Shown one piece after another: positions 1 through 7,968 of a stretch of 39,536 bases of DNA. Source of the DNA: JABMRP01 sp964444795 (GTDB lineage Bacteria > Planctomycetota > Planctomycetia > Pirellulales > Thermoguttaceae); contig CAYUIQ010000056.1 of assembly GCA_964444795.1 (NCBI GenBank), positions 1-39,536 of the forward strand. The letters run 5' to 3'. How positions within the stretch are numbered: position 1 is the first letter of the stretch; each line of letters starts with the position of its first letter. Below the pieces are notes generated by a model, which saw only the letters and a program-made list of their open reading frames with translations, made no database searches and was not told where the DNA came from. Both the position numbers and the translations under genes were made by a program.

Positions 1-32
1 ATCGTCGCCAAACCAATAAACCACCGGCACAA

Positions 33-152
33 GCGGCCTGCCGATTTAGTAACCCGAAGCGTCAGCGAGGAGGGAAAAGCTGGCCTCGCTGACGCTTCGG
101 GTTACTATTCACGCCACTATCCTGCGTGAATCCGATTAAATCGACAGGCCGC
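33..152. repeat. Nested palindromic element (outer stem plus two inner hairpins)
   Basis: Three sets of inverted arms are nested. The outer arms at 33-48 and 137-152 are 16 bp with one mismatch. The first inner hairpin has 23-bp perfect arms at 48-70 and 84-106 around a 13-nt loop. The second has 8-bp perfect arms at 107-114 and 124-131 around a 9-nt loop. As single-stranded DNA or RNA this would fold into a closed three-way junction. It could be a MITE-like or REP-like mobile repeat; a transcription terminator is less likely because no T-tract follows. Confidence 0.7.
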
Positions 153-655
153 AAGGCCGGTGGGGATAAGTCCCGTCCCCGCAACATGTTGCGCCGAGTA
201 ATCTCCCCGAAGTGACGCTGTCCAACCAGGCAGTTTACCAGTCGTCACCTTCTCCAGATTACCTAGATCTGGTGGCTGTCACCTTTCCCCGCCCACTTCT
301 CCGCCCCGATAGCAGCCTGCCGGGGCGACTTGCCGAGGCCACCCGAACCGTTGCACTCCAGGCGGATTCCGTCCCCGCGGAAAAGACCCGGCCGTACCTT
401 GAGAAAATGAAGCAACTGCGCCCCGTCAAAAGAGGGTTTGAAGAAATTGACCGCCCCCAATCTGAACCTGGAAGACAGAAAGCCTCAGGAGCGAAACGCA
501 AGGCGCAACGTAAAGCAGAAGCGCAGAATGATAGAGGACGCTGAACTGCACTTTAAGAGGAATCGGACGCCAACAATCGGCTGCCAGGGACTGACCACCC
601 AGTTGTGGGCACGCACCGTTTCGGCCCGGTTGGGACTTCGGGCGCTCGATTCGTG
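153..655. other. Non-coding stretch, nothing recognised
   Basis: About 500 bp between the nested palindrome and the transposase remnant. Several short open frames overlap here on both strands, but none has a recognisable motif, convincing ribosome binding site or family resemblance. It probably includes decayed mobile-element DNA. Confidence 0.4.
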
Positions 656-823
656 AAACGTGCAGGTTCCCCATACGTCGGGACTGGTTCGATGCTCCTC
701 GTCACACAAAACCGTTCCCGTTACCCACTCCACGAACCGGACCCAATCGCCGCGGGTGAACCACGGTTGAAATTCCCGCAACAGCGATTGCCAAATCAAC
801 CCCAGCGCTTTACCATCGTCCAT
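656..823 (-). pseudogene. Transposase N-terminal remnant (IS701/IS4-like, DDE type)
   Basis: The minus strand starts at an ATG (821-823) preceded by a good Shine-Dalgarno sequence, AAAGGAGA, 6 nt upstream. The first 40 or so residues include WFTRGDWVRFVEWVTG followed by VLCDEEHRT, which resembles the start of large DDE transposases of the IS701/IS4 type. After that the reading frame loses all resemblance, and no catalytic DDE region is present. I read it as the 5' stub of a transposase truncated by deletion or insertion. No terminal inverted repeats could be assigned. The family call is tentative; the left boundary is approximate. Confidence 0.4.
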
Positions 824-1015
824 GAGGCTCTCCTTTCGGGCATCCATGTCAGGATTAGATGTATAACCAACCTGCATGATGGCCCGAAAGGGGCGTCGCT
901 CAAATGCCAAGAAGTCCTAGAAACTATTGTTTAGCGTTCCCCCTTTTGGCGTTCCGCTCCCACACGCCCAACATCTTCACTTGGCCAACCTGCTATCGCG
1001 GCCCCTGGCCACCGC

Positions 1016-1030
1016 GGTATACAGGTATAC
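1016..1030. promoter_or_regulatory. Doubled GTATAC motif, possible operator
   Basis: GGTATAC occurs twice, at 1016-1022 and 1024-1030, separated by one base. Each contains the self-complementary hexamer GTATAC, so the site has two-fold symmetry as well as direct repetition. It lies about 75 bp upstream of the possible leader ORF and 165 bp upstream of the antiporter gene. A regulator-binding site is a guess from symmetry alone. Confidence 0.25.
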
Positions 1031-1103
1031 AATGGAATTCAAGACGGTCGCCAAGGCGGGGCTTGGAGACGCCGGCGGTACGGAGCTTGCAAGGAGATTC
1101 TTG

Positions 1104-1190
1104 ATGGGCAAGTTCAGACGGAACGCTCGTCGTCGTGAGTGTCTACGGAACGCCGGTTGTCCTCGCTCGGCCGGAATGGACGGGAACTGA
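1104..1190 (+). CDS. Possible 28-residue leader peptide ahead of the antiporter gene
   Basis: An ATG at 1104 follows a strong AAGGAG at 1091-1096 with 7-nt spacing, among the better ribosome binding sites in this window. The frame encodes a short basic, Arg-rich peptide (begins MGKFRRNARRRE) and stops with TGA at 1188-1190, 4 nt before the ATG of the antiporter gene, which itself has no clear Shine-Dalgarno sequence. That arrangement fits translational coupling or a regulatory leader. It may instead be chance. No resemblance to a known leader peptide is seen. Confidence 0.35.
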   Translation: MGKFRRNARRRECLRNAGCPRSAGMDGN

Positions 1191-1194
1191 ATCG

Positions 1195-2868
1195 ATGGAT
1201 CAGAACACGCTGGCCAAGATCGCTTTCGAGTTGGTGACCGTGCTCGCCGTGGGCTTTGTCTCGGGAGCAATCTGCAAGCGGACCGGGCTCTCGACGCTTG
1301 CCGGTTATCTCCTCGGCGGCGTGGTGCTCGGTTCGATCCTGCTGGGTCCGCTCTATCAGCAGACGCACGAGATGGAGTATCTGGCGGAGGCCGGCGTGCT
1401 CCTGCTGTTGTTTTCCATCGGCATTGAATTCTCACTTGCCGATCTGTTGCGGATGGCACGGCCTTTCCTTGTCGGCGGCACGGTGCAGATGGTGCTGGTC
1501 GCCGCTGCGACCGCGGGCTTTCTGGCGATTCTGCAATTCCCTTGGCAGTCGGCCGTGTTGCTCGGATTGGCCACCGCTTTCAGTTCCACCGTCCTGGTCT
1601 TCAAGGCCCTGGAAGAATGGGGGCAGGCGACCAGCCCGCATGGGCGCCGGGCCATCGCTATTCTGCTGTACCAGGACGCGGCCGTCGTGCCGCTGGTGTT
1701 GTTGATCCCGTTTCTGGCAGGTCAACTCTCGGATCGCGACCTCGTGGCGTTCGGCTTGCTGGCCTTGAAGAGCCTCGGTTTCCTGGCGGCGATTCCCGTG
1801 GGCCGGTGGCTGACGGCTCGCTGGCTGGCCCCTTGGCTTTGGGGTCTGCGAAGTGTCGAACTCCTCGTCCTCTTTACGATCAGCGTGCTGGGAAGCGCGA
1901 CACTTGCCGCGCACTATCTCGGCCTGCCGCCGATGATCGGCGCATTCGGCGCGGGACTGATGCTCAACGGCAACCGGCTCACGCATCAGATCGATTCCGT
2001 GGTGCTGCCCTTCCGCGAGACGTTTGCCGCCGTCTTCTTTGTGAGCCTTGGCGCCTTAATGCGATTCGACGTGCTTCTGGAGAGGCCGCTGACCTGCTTG
2101 GGGGCATTTGTCGCCGTGTTGGCTTTGAAGACTTCCGCCGCCACGGTCGCTCTGCGTCTTGCCCGGTTGTCGTGGAAGTCGGCGTTGGGGATGGGACTCG
2201 GGTTGGCACAGGTGGGCGAGCTTGCCTTCGTCCTGCTTATGGCCGGGCTATCCCAAGGGATCATCGAGCAAGACAGCTACGACTTGACGATGTTCATCGC
2301 CATCGTCAGCCTGATCGTAACGCCGCAACTGCTGAAGATCGGACTTCCGCTTGCCGAACGCCACTCCGTCGTGGAGCATGAAATCGCTATCCGCCCGGCC
2401 TCGAACCACGATCAGATTCGGCGTGCCACGGTGATCGGCATTGGCCCGGTCGGTTCCCAGATGGCTTCCCAACTGGAGACCCTCGGGTACGATGTCTGTC
2501 TGGTCGATCTCAGCCCCGTGAATCTACACGCTTTCTCGCAGCAAGGATTCCGCACGGTGGTCGGCGACGGCTCGGATCCGTCCGTGCTCCGGCGGGCCGA
2601 CGTTCCCAAATGCAGCGTGATTGCCGTCACGATGCCCGACGATCGCTCCGCCATCCAAACGGTTTCCGCCGCCCGGCGTCTGAACCCAACCGTCACGATC
2701 CTTGTCCGCTGCCGCTTCCAGGCCAACGCGTCGAAACTGCATGCCGCCGGCGCGACGGACGTCTTCAGCGATGAAAGCGAGGTGGCCGGCAGGTTCATGG
2801 CGTACTTCGAGCAGAGACAGGGCATCCCGGATACCGGCAGGGTGGAAAGCGACGAGGGAAATCAGTGA
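1195..2868 (+). CDS. Monovalent cation:proton antiporter, CPA2/Kef family
   Basis: A 557-residue inner-membrane protein expected to exchange K+ or Na+ for H+. Roughly the first 385 residues are a run of hydrophobic helices with the Na+/H+ exchanger pattern, including the glycine-rich PPMIGAFGAGLML segment. The C-terminal part from about residue 410 is an RCK/TrkA-N domain: GIGPVG (415-420) is the Rossmann nucleotide-binding loop, with an acidic residue (LVDLS) at the end of the second strand and GDGSDPSVL further on. This matches the KefB/KefC-type layout, where the RCK domain gates transport. The start at 1195 is chosen because the frame upstream (GTG at 1135) has no family resemblance. A short possible leader ORF ends just upstream. 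Exact ion and gating ligand cannot be read from sequence. Confidence 0.88.
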   Translation: MDQNTLAKIAFELVTVLAVGFVSGAICKRTGLSTLAGYLLGGVVLGSILLGPLYQQTHEMEYLAEAGVLLLLFSIGIEFSLADLLRMARPFLVGGTVQMVLVAAATAGFLAILQFPWQSAVLLGLATAFSSTVLVFKALEEWGQATSPHGRRAIAILLYQDAAVVPLVLLIPFLAGQLSDRDLVAFGLLALKSLGFLAAIPVGRWLTARWLAPWLWGLRSVELLVLFTISVLGSATLAAHYLGLPPMIGAFGAGLMLNGNRLTHQIDSVVLPFRETFAAVFFVSLGALMRFDVLLERPLTCLGAFVAVLALKTSAATVALRLARLSWKSALGMGLGLAQVGELAFVLLMAGLSQGIIEQDSYDLTMFIAIVSLIVTPQLLKIGLPLAERHSVVEHEIAIRPASNHDQIRRATVIGIGPVGSQMASQLETLGYDVCLVDLSPVNLHAFSQQGFRTVVGDGSDPSVLRRADVPKCSVIAVTMPDDRSAIQTVSAARRLNPTVTILVRCRFQANASKLHAAGATDVFSDESEVAGRFMAYFEQRQGIPDTGRVESDEGNQ

Positions 2869-2938
2869 TGTTCCCTTTTCTCCACCCTTAACGATGTTGC
2901 CCGCCGCGGCAAGGTGGCGTGCGGGGGCGACGAAGGCA

Positions 2939-4615
2939 TCACCCCTCCGGCTGGCGCACGGCCACTTCGATCAGCCGCGGCTTGTCGCCGGCCAGCGATT
3001 CGGAGACGGCCGTGCTTAGCTCGTCGGGTTCGGTGACCCGGTGCGCGGAAACGCCGAGCGATTGGGCCAGACCGACGAAATCGATCGCCGGTTGGTCGAC
3101 GTCGAGGTGGGCGAACCGTCCGGCCCGCGCGTTGGGTAATCCCAGCACGGCGGCGCAGTTCTTTAGGATGCGATACTCCCGGTTGGCGCAGATCACCCAA
3201 GTGACGGGTAACCCGTAATGGGCGGCGGTCCAGAGTCCCTGAAAACCGTACATCGCCGATCCGTCGCCGATGATCCCCAACACGGGCCGCTCCGGCCATG
3301 CCAACTTTGCACCGATCGAGCAGCCGACACCCCATCCCAGGGCCCAGCCGCGATGGGCGAAATAGCCGCTGGTGTTTTTCAGCGAACCGGTCCGCTCGAA
3401 GTAACAGTGCGTCGTGGTGGGTGATTCCTCGACCACGGCCACGTCGTCGGGGAGCACCCGGGCGAGGCTCTCCATCAGGCAAAGGGGCGAAAGCGGCCGC
3501 ACGTCGCGCTGGCTCTGGGCGTCGCTGCGCAGGGCGGCCCGATCGCGGTCGTGTTCGGCGCCGATGGAAATGCCGCGAGCCCGGGCGGCGCCCGCCTGTT
3601 CGGCGGTCATCGTTTCGCTCAGTGCGCTGTCCAACTCGCCGAGCGTGGCCTTGGGATGACCGATCAGGCCGACCTCGGTCGGATAGTTCTTACCCAACTC
3701 CCAAGGATCGTCGTCGAGATGAACAAAGCGAATGTGCTCGGGGATAGGCGACGGTTCGTGGTGGATGTACTGCTGCAACAGTTTCATGCCGGCCACCAAG
3801 ACAACGTCGAACGGCTGGAGCCGGCGGCGAACGTCGGGCGACCAGTACGGCAGCGGCGGCGCGGCCAGGGGATGATGCGAAGGGAAGCTCGACCGGCCAT
3901 GCGACGTGGCCGCTTCGTGGATCACCGGCGCGCCGAGCCGCTCGGCCACGGCCACCAACTCGTCGACGGCCCCGGCCTCGCAAATCCGGCTGCCCACCAA
4001 CACGGCCGGGTTGCTCGCTTCGGTCAACACGCTCGCCGCCCGACGAACGGCCGCCAGCGGCGGACGCACGAGCACATCAGGCAACTCCGGCGCCGAGAAG
4101 TCGGCCTCGGTCGGCTCCATCTGCACGTCGACCGGCAGCGAAAGAAACACCGGTCCGGTGGGCGGGGTCAAGGCCGTTTGAATCGCCCGACGCATGGCCG
4201 AGGGAACGTCGGCCGCCCGGTGTACTTCGACGGCCCATTTGGTCCAAGGCCGAGTGACCGCCACCATGTCGCCCCCGAGAATCGGCTCCTCGAACATCAG
4301 ACGCCGATCCTGTTGACCGGCGGTCACGATCAGCGGACTTCCGGAGCGGTAGGCGTTGTACAGCATGCCCATCGCGTTGCCCAACCCGCAGCAGATGTGT
4401 AGGTTGACCACCCCGGCGCGGCCCGAGGCGGCGGCGTAGCCCTCGGCCATCGACATGACGGGCACTTCCTGCAAGCCGAGGATGTACCGGACCGGCGGCC
4501 GCTCGACCAGGGCGTCCATCAGCGGCAGTTCCGTGGAGCCGGGATTCCCAAAAATGTAGGGAATCTCCATCTCGGCGAGCATCTGGAGGATGCCTTCGAT
4601 TGCGTTCTTGCCCAT
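2939..4615 (-). CDS. ThDP-dependent enzyme, benzoylformate decarboxylase-like
   Basis: 558 residues, the usual length for acetolactate synthase/decarboxylase-type ThDP enzymes. The N-terminal domain has FGNPGSTELP (Ser27), Glu50 in LGLQE, which activates the cofactor, and His73 in NLHICCGLGNAMG. These line up with Ser26, Glu47 and His70 of Pseudomonas benzoylformate decarboxylase. The C-terminal ThDP/Mg motif begins GDGSAMYGFQGLWTAA at about 450 and runs to the Asn near 479, again closest to benzoylformate decarboxylase. The likely reaction is non-oxidative decarboxylation of a 2-oxo acid, in the cytoplasm. It converges on the antiporter gene with 70 bp between stops. No other aromatic-degradation genes are nearby, so the natural substrate is open; an acetolactate-synthase-like or oxalyl-CoA-like role is less likely. 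Confidence 0.82.
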   Translation of the reverse strand: MGKNAIEGILQMLAEMEIPYIFGNPGSTELPLMDALVERPPVRYILGLQEVPVMSMAEGYAAASGRAGVVNLHICCGLGNAMGMLYNAYRSGSPLIVTAGQQDRRLMFEEPILGGDMVAVTRPWTKWAVEVHRAADVPSAMRRAIQTALTPPTGPVFLSLPVDVQMEPTEADFSAPELPDVLVRPPLAAVRRAASVLTEASNPAVLVGSRICEAGAVDELVAVAERLGAPVIHEAATSHGRSSFPSHHPLAAPPLPYWSPDVRRRLQPFDVVLVAGMKLLQQYIHHEPSPIPEHIRFVHLDDDPWELGKNYPTEVGLIGHPKATLGELDSALSETMTAEQAGAARARGISIGAEHDRDRAALRSDAQSQRDVRPLSPLCLMESLARVLPDDVAVVEESPTTTHCYFERTGSLKNTSGYFAHRGWALGWGVGCSIGAKLAWPERPVLGIIGDGSAMYGFQGLWTAAHYGLPVTWVICANREYRILKNCAAVLGLPNARAGRFAHLDVDQPAIDFVGLAQSLGVSAHRVTEPDELSTAVSESLAGDKPRLIEVAVRQPEG

Positions 4616-4676
4616 CGCCTGTCACTCCGCCTGGAATCGGGAACGTCGCCAAGAAGGCGCCGTGGGAAATAAGACG

Positions 4677-4704
4677 AGCCCACGGAATAAATCCCGTGGG
4701 CTCG
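4677..4704 (-). terminator. Hairpin between the Cys-rich gene and the ThDP enzyme gene
   Basis: Perfect 10-bp arms GAGCCCACGG (4677-4686) and CCGTGGGCTC (4695-4704) enclose an 8-nt loop. On the minus strand it lies about 95 bp after the stop of the Cys-rich gene and about 60 bp before the ThDP enzyme start, and is followed by GTCTTATTT, a poor U-tract. It can act as a terminator, but may equally be a dispersed hairpin repeat. Confidence 0.45.
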
Positions 4705-4798
4705 GTCCCCCCCAACATTTCTTATCGATGGCCGGCTTCCGTCACCTTTCGGAGGACGGTGGCGATGGTCGACCGCCGCCGCGCCGGTCACCGCTCGG

Positions 4799-5368
4799 TT
4801 ATCTTTGGACGGCCGCCCGGGGCCGGTGCGAGATGTGTGGCGAAAGCCTTCTGGGTTCGCCGCGGACGGACCATGGACCGGATTGTCTGGGTATTTCGGT
4901 GGCCTCGGGAACGATCTGCATGGTGTCCGATGAAACGGTCGCGCCGCAAGAGGCACATCCCCCGCCGGAGTCGTGATGCCCGACCCGGCTGCCACACTGC
5001 CGGCAGGGATCGTTGCACAACGGAGGATCGCCGTGAAAGTCGCCCCAGTAGATTTTGCCGCAACCGCCTTGTCCGCAGGAGAAACGCGGGGCGGCAAACA
5101 GCCAGCCGAGCGGTCCCCACGGACGACAACAGGGATCCGCGGCCGGCCGGCAGGGCACCTCGGTGCAAACGCCACATCCGCCACACTCCGGTCCACAGAG
5201 ATCGGCCGGCCCGCAGTCGGTGAAACCGCAGTCGGCGGGACCGCAGCCGCCCCCACGACACATCGTGCCGGGTCCGAACGGCTCGTAGAGGATCGAGTGG
5301 CACACGCCACAGCCCGAAGCGACCGCCAGCAGAGTGCAGGCCAGACCGACAAATAGTACCCGTTGCAT
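4799..5368 (-). CDS. Cys-rich secreted protein, possible lipoprotein
   Basis: 189 residues. The N-terminus MQRVLFVGLACTLLAVASGC is a signal peptide with a lipobox-like end (ASGC, Cys20; the -3 residue is Ala rather than Leu, so lipidation is uncertain). I count 21 cysteines, mostly in Gly/Pro-rich spacing such as CGGCGVC (62-68) and CRQCG (122-126). Such proteins are familiar in planctomycetes, but no function is known to me. The cysteines could form disulfides in the periplasm or bind metal. The last 40 residues are basic and Cys-free. The start at 5368 is preceded by GGGAAGAA and gives a clean signal peptide; the frame is open further upstream to 5482. It is divergent from the sialidase gene. 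Confidence 0.65.
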   Translation of the reverse strand: MQRVLFVGLACTLLAVASGCGVCHSILYEPFGPGTMCRGGGCGPADCGFTDCGPADLCGPECGGCGVCTEVPCRPAADPCCRPWGPLGWLFAAPRFSCGQGGCGKIYWGDFHGDPPLCNDPCRQCGSRVGHHDSGGGCASCGATVSSDTMQIVPEATEIPRQSGPWSVRGEPRRLSPHISHRPRAAVQR

Positions 5369-5531
5369 CCCAATTCTTCCCGTGTGGTCACCTGTGTGTT
5401 CGCCGCATGGCTCAGTTGCCACGCCGGCGGTGTCTTTCGCGGCCGAAGGGCGTTCATCCGCCGCCTCCGCCGGAGCTTCCACGACGGTATATCGGCCGAA
5501 TAATCGGGAGAATCGAGAAAATCGGCAAAAT

Positions 5532-5780
5532 TCACGGTCTTTTCCCAGATTCCCGAGTCTCCGTGATCCCTACAATCGGCGGGGCAACGATGCCGGAGTT
5601 CGTATCCGGCGTGTTCGCCTGCAAGTATTGCAGGTATTTCCAGCTCTCTCCTGGCCCGTATCGCCCGCCGGGGACGTTTCGGTGTACGTAATCATGCTCC
5701 TCGGCGAGCTTCTCCAGCTTACCCGAGTCCAACAGCGGGTCGCCGTGTTGTTGGCGATAAACTGGTGTATGTTGTAACAT
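5532..5780 (-). CDS. Small hypothetical protein, doubtful
   Basis: An 82-residue open frame on the minus strand in the gap between the Cys-rich gene and the divergent sialidase gene. The translation is hydrophilic with a plausible amino-acid mix (KLEKLAEEHDYVHRN, then GESWKYLQYLQANTPD), without the Arg/Ser/Pro-rich look of shadow frames in GC-rich DNA. There is no signal peptide, membrane segment or motif I recognise, and no strong ribosome binding site. It would share a 60-bp divergent promoter region with the sialidase gene. Confidence 0.3.
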   Translation of the reverse strand: MLQHTPVYRQQHGDPLLDSGKLEKLAEEHDYVHRNVPGGRYGPGESWKYLQYLQANTPDTNSGIVAPPIVGITETRESGKRP

Positions 5781-5840
5781 GGCGGATCGTGGGCGAACAC
5801 ATCTCGCGCATAAATCGTGTGCCCGGAAAGAAACTGAATC

Positions 5841-7022
5841 ATGCGGCGAATTCATCAGATTCTCAGACAAAGCCTGGTGTTCTTGGCCGGATTCCTGGTC
5901 GCGGCCCAAGCCGCGGCGGACGATCTTCCCAGGCCGATCGATGTGTTCGTCGCCGGAGCCGAGGAGATCGAGGGAGTCGCCGGCGCCGCCGAGAAGTATC
6001 CCCAGTACCGCGAGCAAAACGTCGTCGTGACCAACGACGGCACGGTCGTTGTCGTTTGCCAGGGCCGCAACAAGAGCCGCTGGTCCGACCGCTCGGGCCA
6101 GGACCTGATCGTGAAGACCAGTGCCGACAGCGGGCGCACGTGGAGCAAGGGGCGACTGGTCGCGACCCATGGGCTGAAGTCGATCTGCCCCAACGCCGCC
6201 GTGTATGATCGCGACACGAACCGGATTCACGTCCTCTACAACCTCTTCATGTGGGACTATACGCAAGTGCCCAAGGACGTGCGCGGCGAGATGGGCGATC
6301 TGCATTGCCGCCAGTACGTCGTGACCAGCGACGACCAAGGGGCCACCTGGACCGAACCGCGCGAGATCAGCCAGATGGTCCGGACCCACGGTGCCGTCAT
6401 GGTCGTCGGCTCCGGCGAGGGCATCCAGCTTACTCACACTCCGTACAAGGGCCGGTTGATCGTCGCCGGCGGCGATTTCTATCGCGGCAAGAAGGTGCTC
6501 TGCTTCTACAGCGACGATCACGGCCGGACCTGGCGGCGGGGCCGTGCCGTGCCACACGAAGGAACGATGGCCTGGGCCAGCGAGTCGAAGGTGGCCGAAT
6601 TACCCGATGGCACGCTCGTCCTCAACAGCCGGACGTTTGTCGTCGACGGATCGAAGCAACGGCTGCGCACGCGCGCGTTTAGCACCGACGGCGGCGTCAC
6701 GTGGACGACGCTCCAGAACGATCCCGCGTTGAAGACGGTCAGTTGCAACGGTTCGCTGATTGCCGTGAAGGATCCCCAAGGCGAAGGCGGGGTTGCTTTG
6801 CTGTGCTCGGTACCCGTTGGACCGGGTCGAACGCACGGCACGGTCTACGTCAGCTTCGACGGCGGCAAGACCTGGCCGCTGGCGAAACTTGCCGTGCCGG
6901 GGAGTTTTGCGTATTCCTCGCTGATCGAACTCCCCGATGGCCGCGTCGGCCTGTTTTACGAAACGGAAGGCTACCGAAAGATCCGCCTGGTCCGGTTTTC
7001 TCTCGATTGGCTCAACGACTGA
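5841..7022 (+). CDS. Exo-alpha-sialidase-like BNR-repeat protein (GH33-type propeller)
   Basis: 393 residues with a signal peptide (about 1-26, ending AAQAAA), so periplasmic or exported. Five Asp-box motifs mark the blades of a six-bladed propeller: SADSGRTW (94-101), SDDQGATW (163-170), SDDHGRTW (224-231), STDGGVTW (281-288) and SFDGGKTW (338-345). An Arg in YREQN (57) sits where sialidases place the first Arg of the carboxylate-binding triad, and ESKVAELPDG (about 248-257) and the late FYETEGY fit the Glu and Tyr regions. The expected reaction is release of terminal sialic acid from glycans. The next gene, 10 nt downstream, is a sialic-acid lyase, which strongly supports the assignment. 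Ribosome binding site is weak. A related BNR glycosidase specificity is possible. Confidence 0.82.
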   Translation: MRRIHQILRQSLVFLAGFLVAAQAAADDLPRPIDVFVAGAEEIEGVAGAAEKYPQYREQNVVVTNDGTVVVVCQGRNKSRWSDRSGQDLIVKTSADSGRTWSKGRLVATHGLKSICPNAAVYDRDTNRIHVLYNLFMWDYTQVPKDVRGEMGDLHCRQYVVTSDDQGATWTEPREISQMVRTHGAVMVVGSGEGIQLTHTPYKGRLIVAGGDFYRGKKVLCFYSDDHGRTWRRGRAVPHEGTMAWASESKVAELPDGTLVLNSRTFVVDGSKQRLRTRAFSTDGGVTWTTLQNDPALKTVSCNGSLIAVKDPQGEGGVALLCSVPVGPGRTHGTVYVSFDGGKTWPLAKLAVPGSFAYSSLIELPDGRVGLFYETEGYRKIRLVRFSLDWLND

Positions 7023-7032
7023 AGAGGTTTCC

Positions 7033-7968
7033 ATGAACTTTCGCCTGCAGGGCCTGATCGCCGCGACGTACACGCCGCTGGACGATCGGGGTGAGCTTCA
7101 TCTCGATCCAATCGGGCCGATGGTCGACCGCCTCATCAATGAGGGCGTGACCGGATTGTACGTTTGCGGCAGCACGGGCGAGGGGATGTCGCTGACCGGT
7201 GACCAGCGGCGTCGGGTGGCCGAAGCGTATACCAGGGCCGCCGCCGGGCGCGTGCCGGTGATCATCCAGGTGGGCCATAACAGCGTGGCCGAAGCCGCCG
7301 GGCTGGCCGAACACGCCCAAGAGATCGGGGCCGACGTCGTATCGGCCACGGCTCCGTCCTATTTCAAAGTCGGTTCCATCGAGTTGCTGGCCGATTGCAT
7401 GGCCCAGATCGCCGCGGCGGCCCCGCAACTGCCTTTCTACTACTACCACATCCCGGCGCTGACCGGCGTAGCGTTGGACATGCCCGACTTCCTGCATCTG
7501 GCCGGCGAGCGGATCGCGAATCTGGCCGGCCTGAAATACACCAGCCCGACGATCCACGAATACCAAGCGTGCCGCGAACTCGACGACGGCCGATACGACA
7601 TTCTTTGGGGATGCGACGAAATGCTACTGTCGGCGTGGATGATGGGCGCTCGGGGCGCCGTCGGCAGTACGTACAACATCGCCGCGCCACTCTATCTGCG
7701 TATCATCGACACCTTCACCGCCGGGGCGTTCGATGAAGCCCGCCGGCTCCAAGGCCTATCGGTTACGATGATCCGCACGATGAACCGCTGGCCCTTTCAC
7801 CCGGCCATGAAGGCGGTCATGAGTATGATCGGCGCCGACTGCGGACCGTGCCTACTCCCTCAGCCGCGTCTGAGCAAAGATCAGATCGAAGATTTGCGGC
7901 GGAGCCTGGAGCAGATCGGTTTCTTCGACTGGGCCCGACCCGGCGCGTCTCCGCTCCCTCGCGGGTAG
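7033..7968 (+). CDS. nanA: N-acetylneuraminate lyase (DapA/NanA superfamily)
   Basis: 311 residues, a class I aldolase TIM barrel. GSTGE (46-50) binds the substrate carboxylate. YYYHIPALTG (136-145) carries the catalytic Tyr138 and has the IPAL signature of neuraminate lyases rather than the N-R-T of dihydrodipicolinate synthase. Lys168 in GLKYTS forms the Schiff base. It should split N-acetylneuraminate into N-acetylmannosamine and pyruvate in the cytoplasm. The start at 7033 follows GAAGAGG at 7021. It is almost certainly co-transcribed with the sialidase upstream. No ManNAc kinase, epimerase or sialic-acid transporter lies in the window. Confidence 0.87.
   Translation: MNFRLQGLIAATYTPLDDRGELHLDPIGPMVDRLINEGVTGLYVCGSTGEGMSLTGDQRRRVAEAYTRAAAGRVPVIIQVGHNSVAEAAGLAEHAQEIGADVVSATAPSYFKVGSIELLADCMAQIAAAAPQLPFYYYHIPALTGVALDMPDFLHLAGERIANLAGLKYTSPTIHEYQACRELDDGRYDILWGCDEMLLSAWMMGARGAVGSTYNIAAPLYLRIIDTFTAGAFDEARRLQGLSVTMIRTMNRWPFHPAMKAVMSMIGADCGPCLLPQPRLSKDQIEDLRRSLEQIGFFDWARPGASPLPRG

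Noticed and set aside
1135..1194. Upstream GTG start for the antiporter
   Set aside because: Adds 20 residues with no hydrophobic helix or family match; the ATG at 1195 begins the first helix region.
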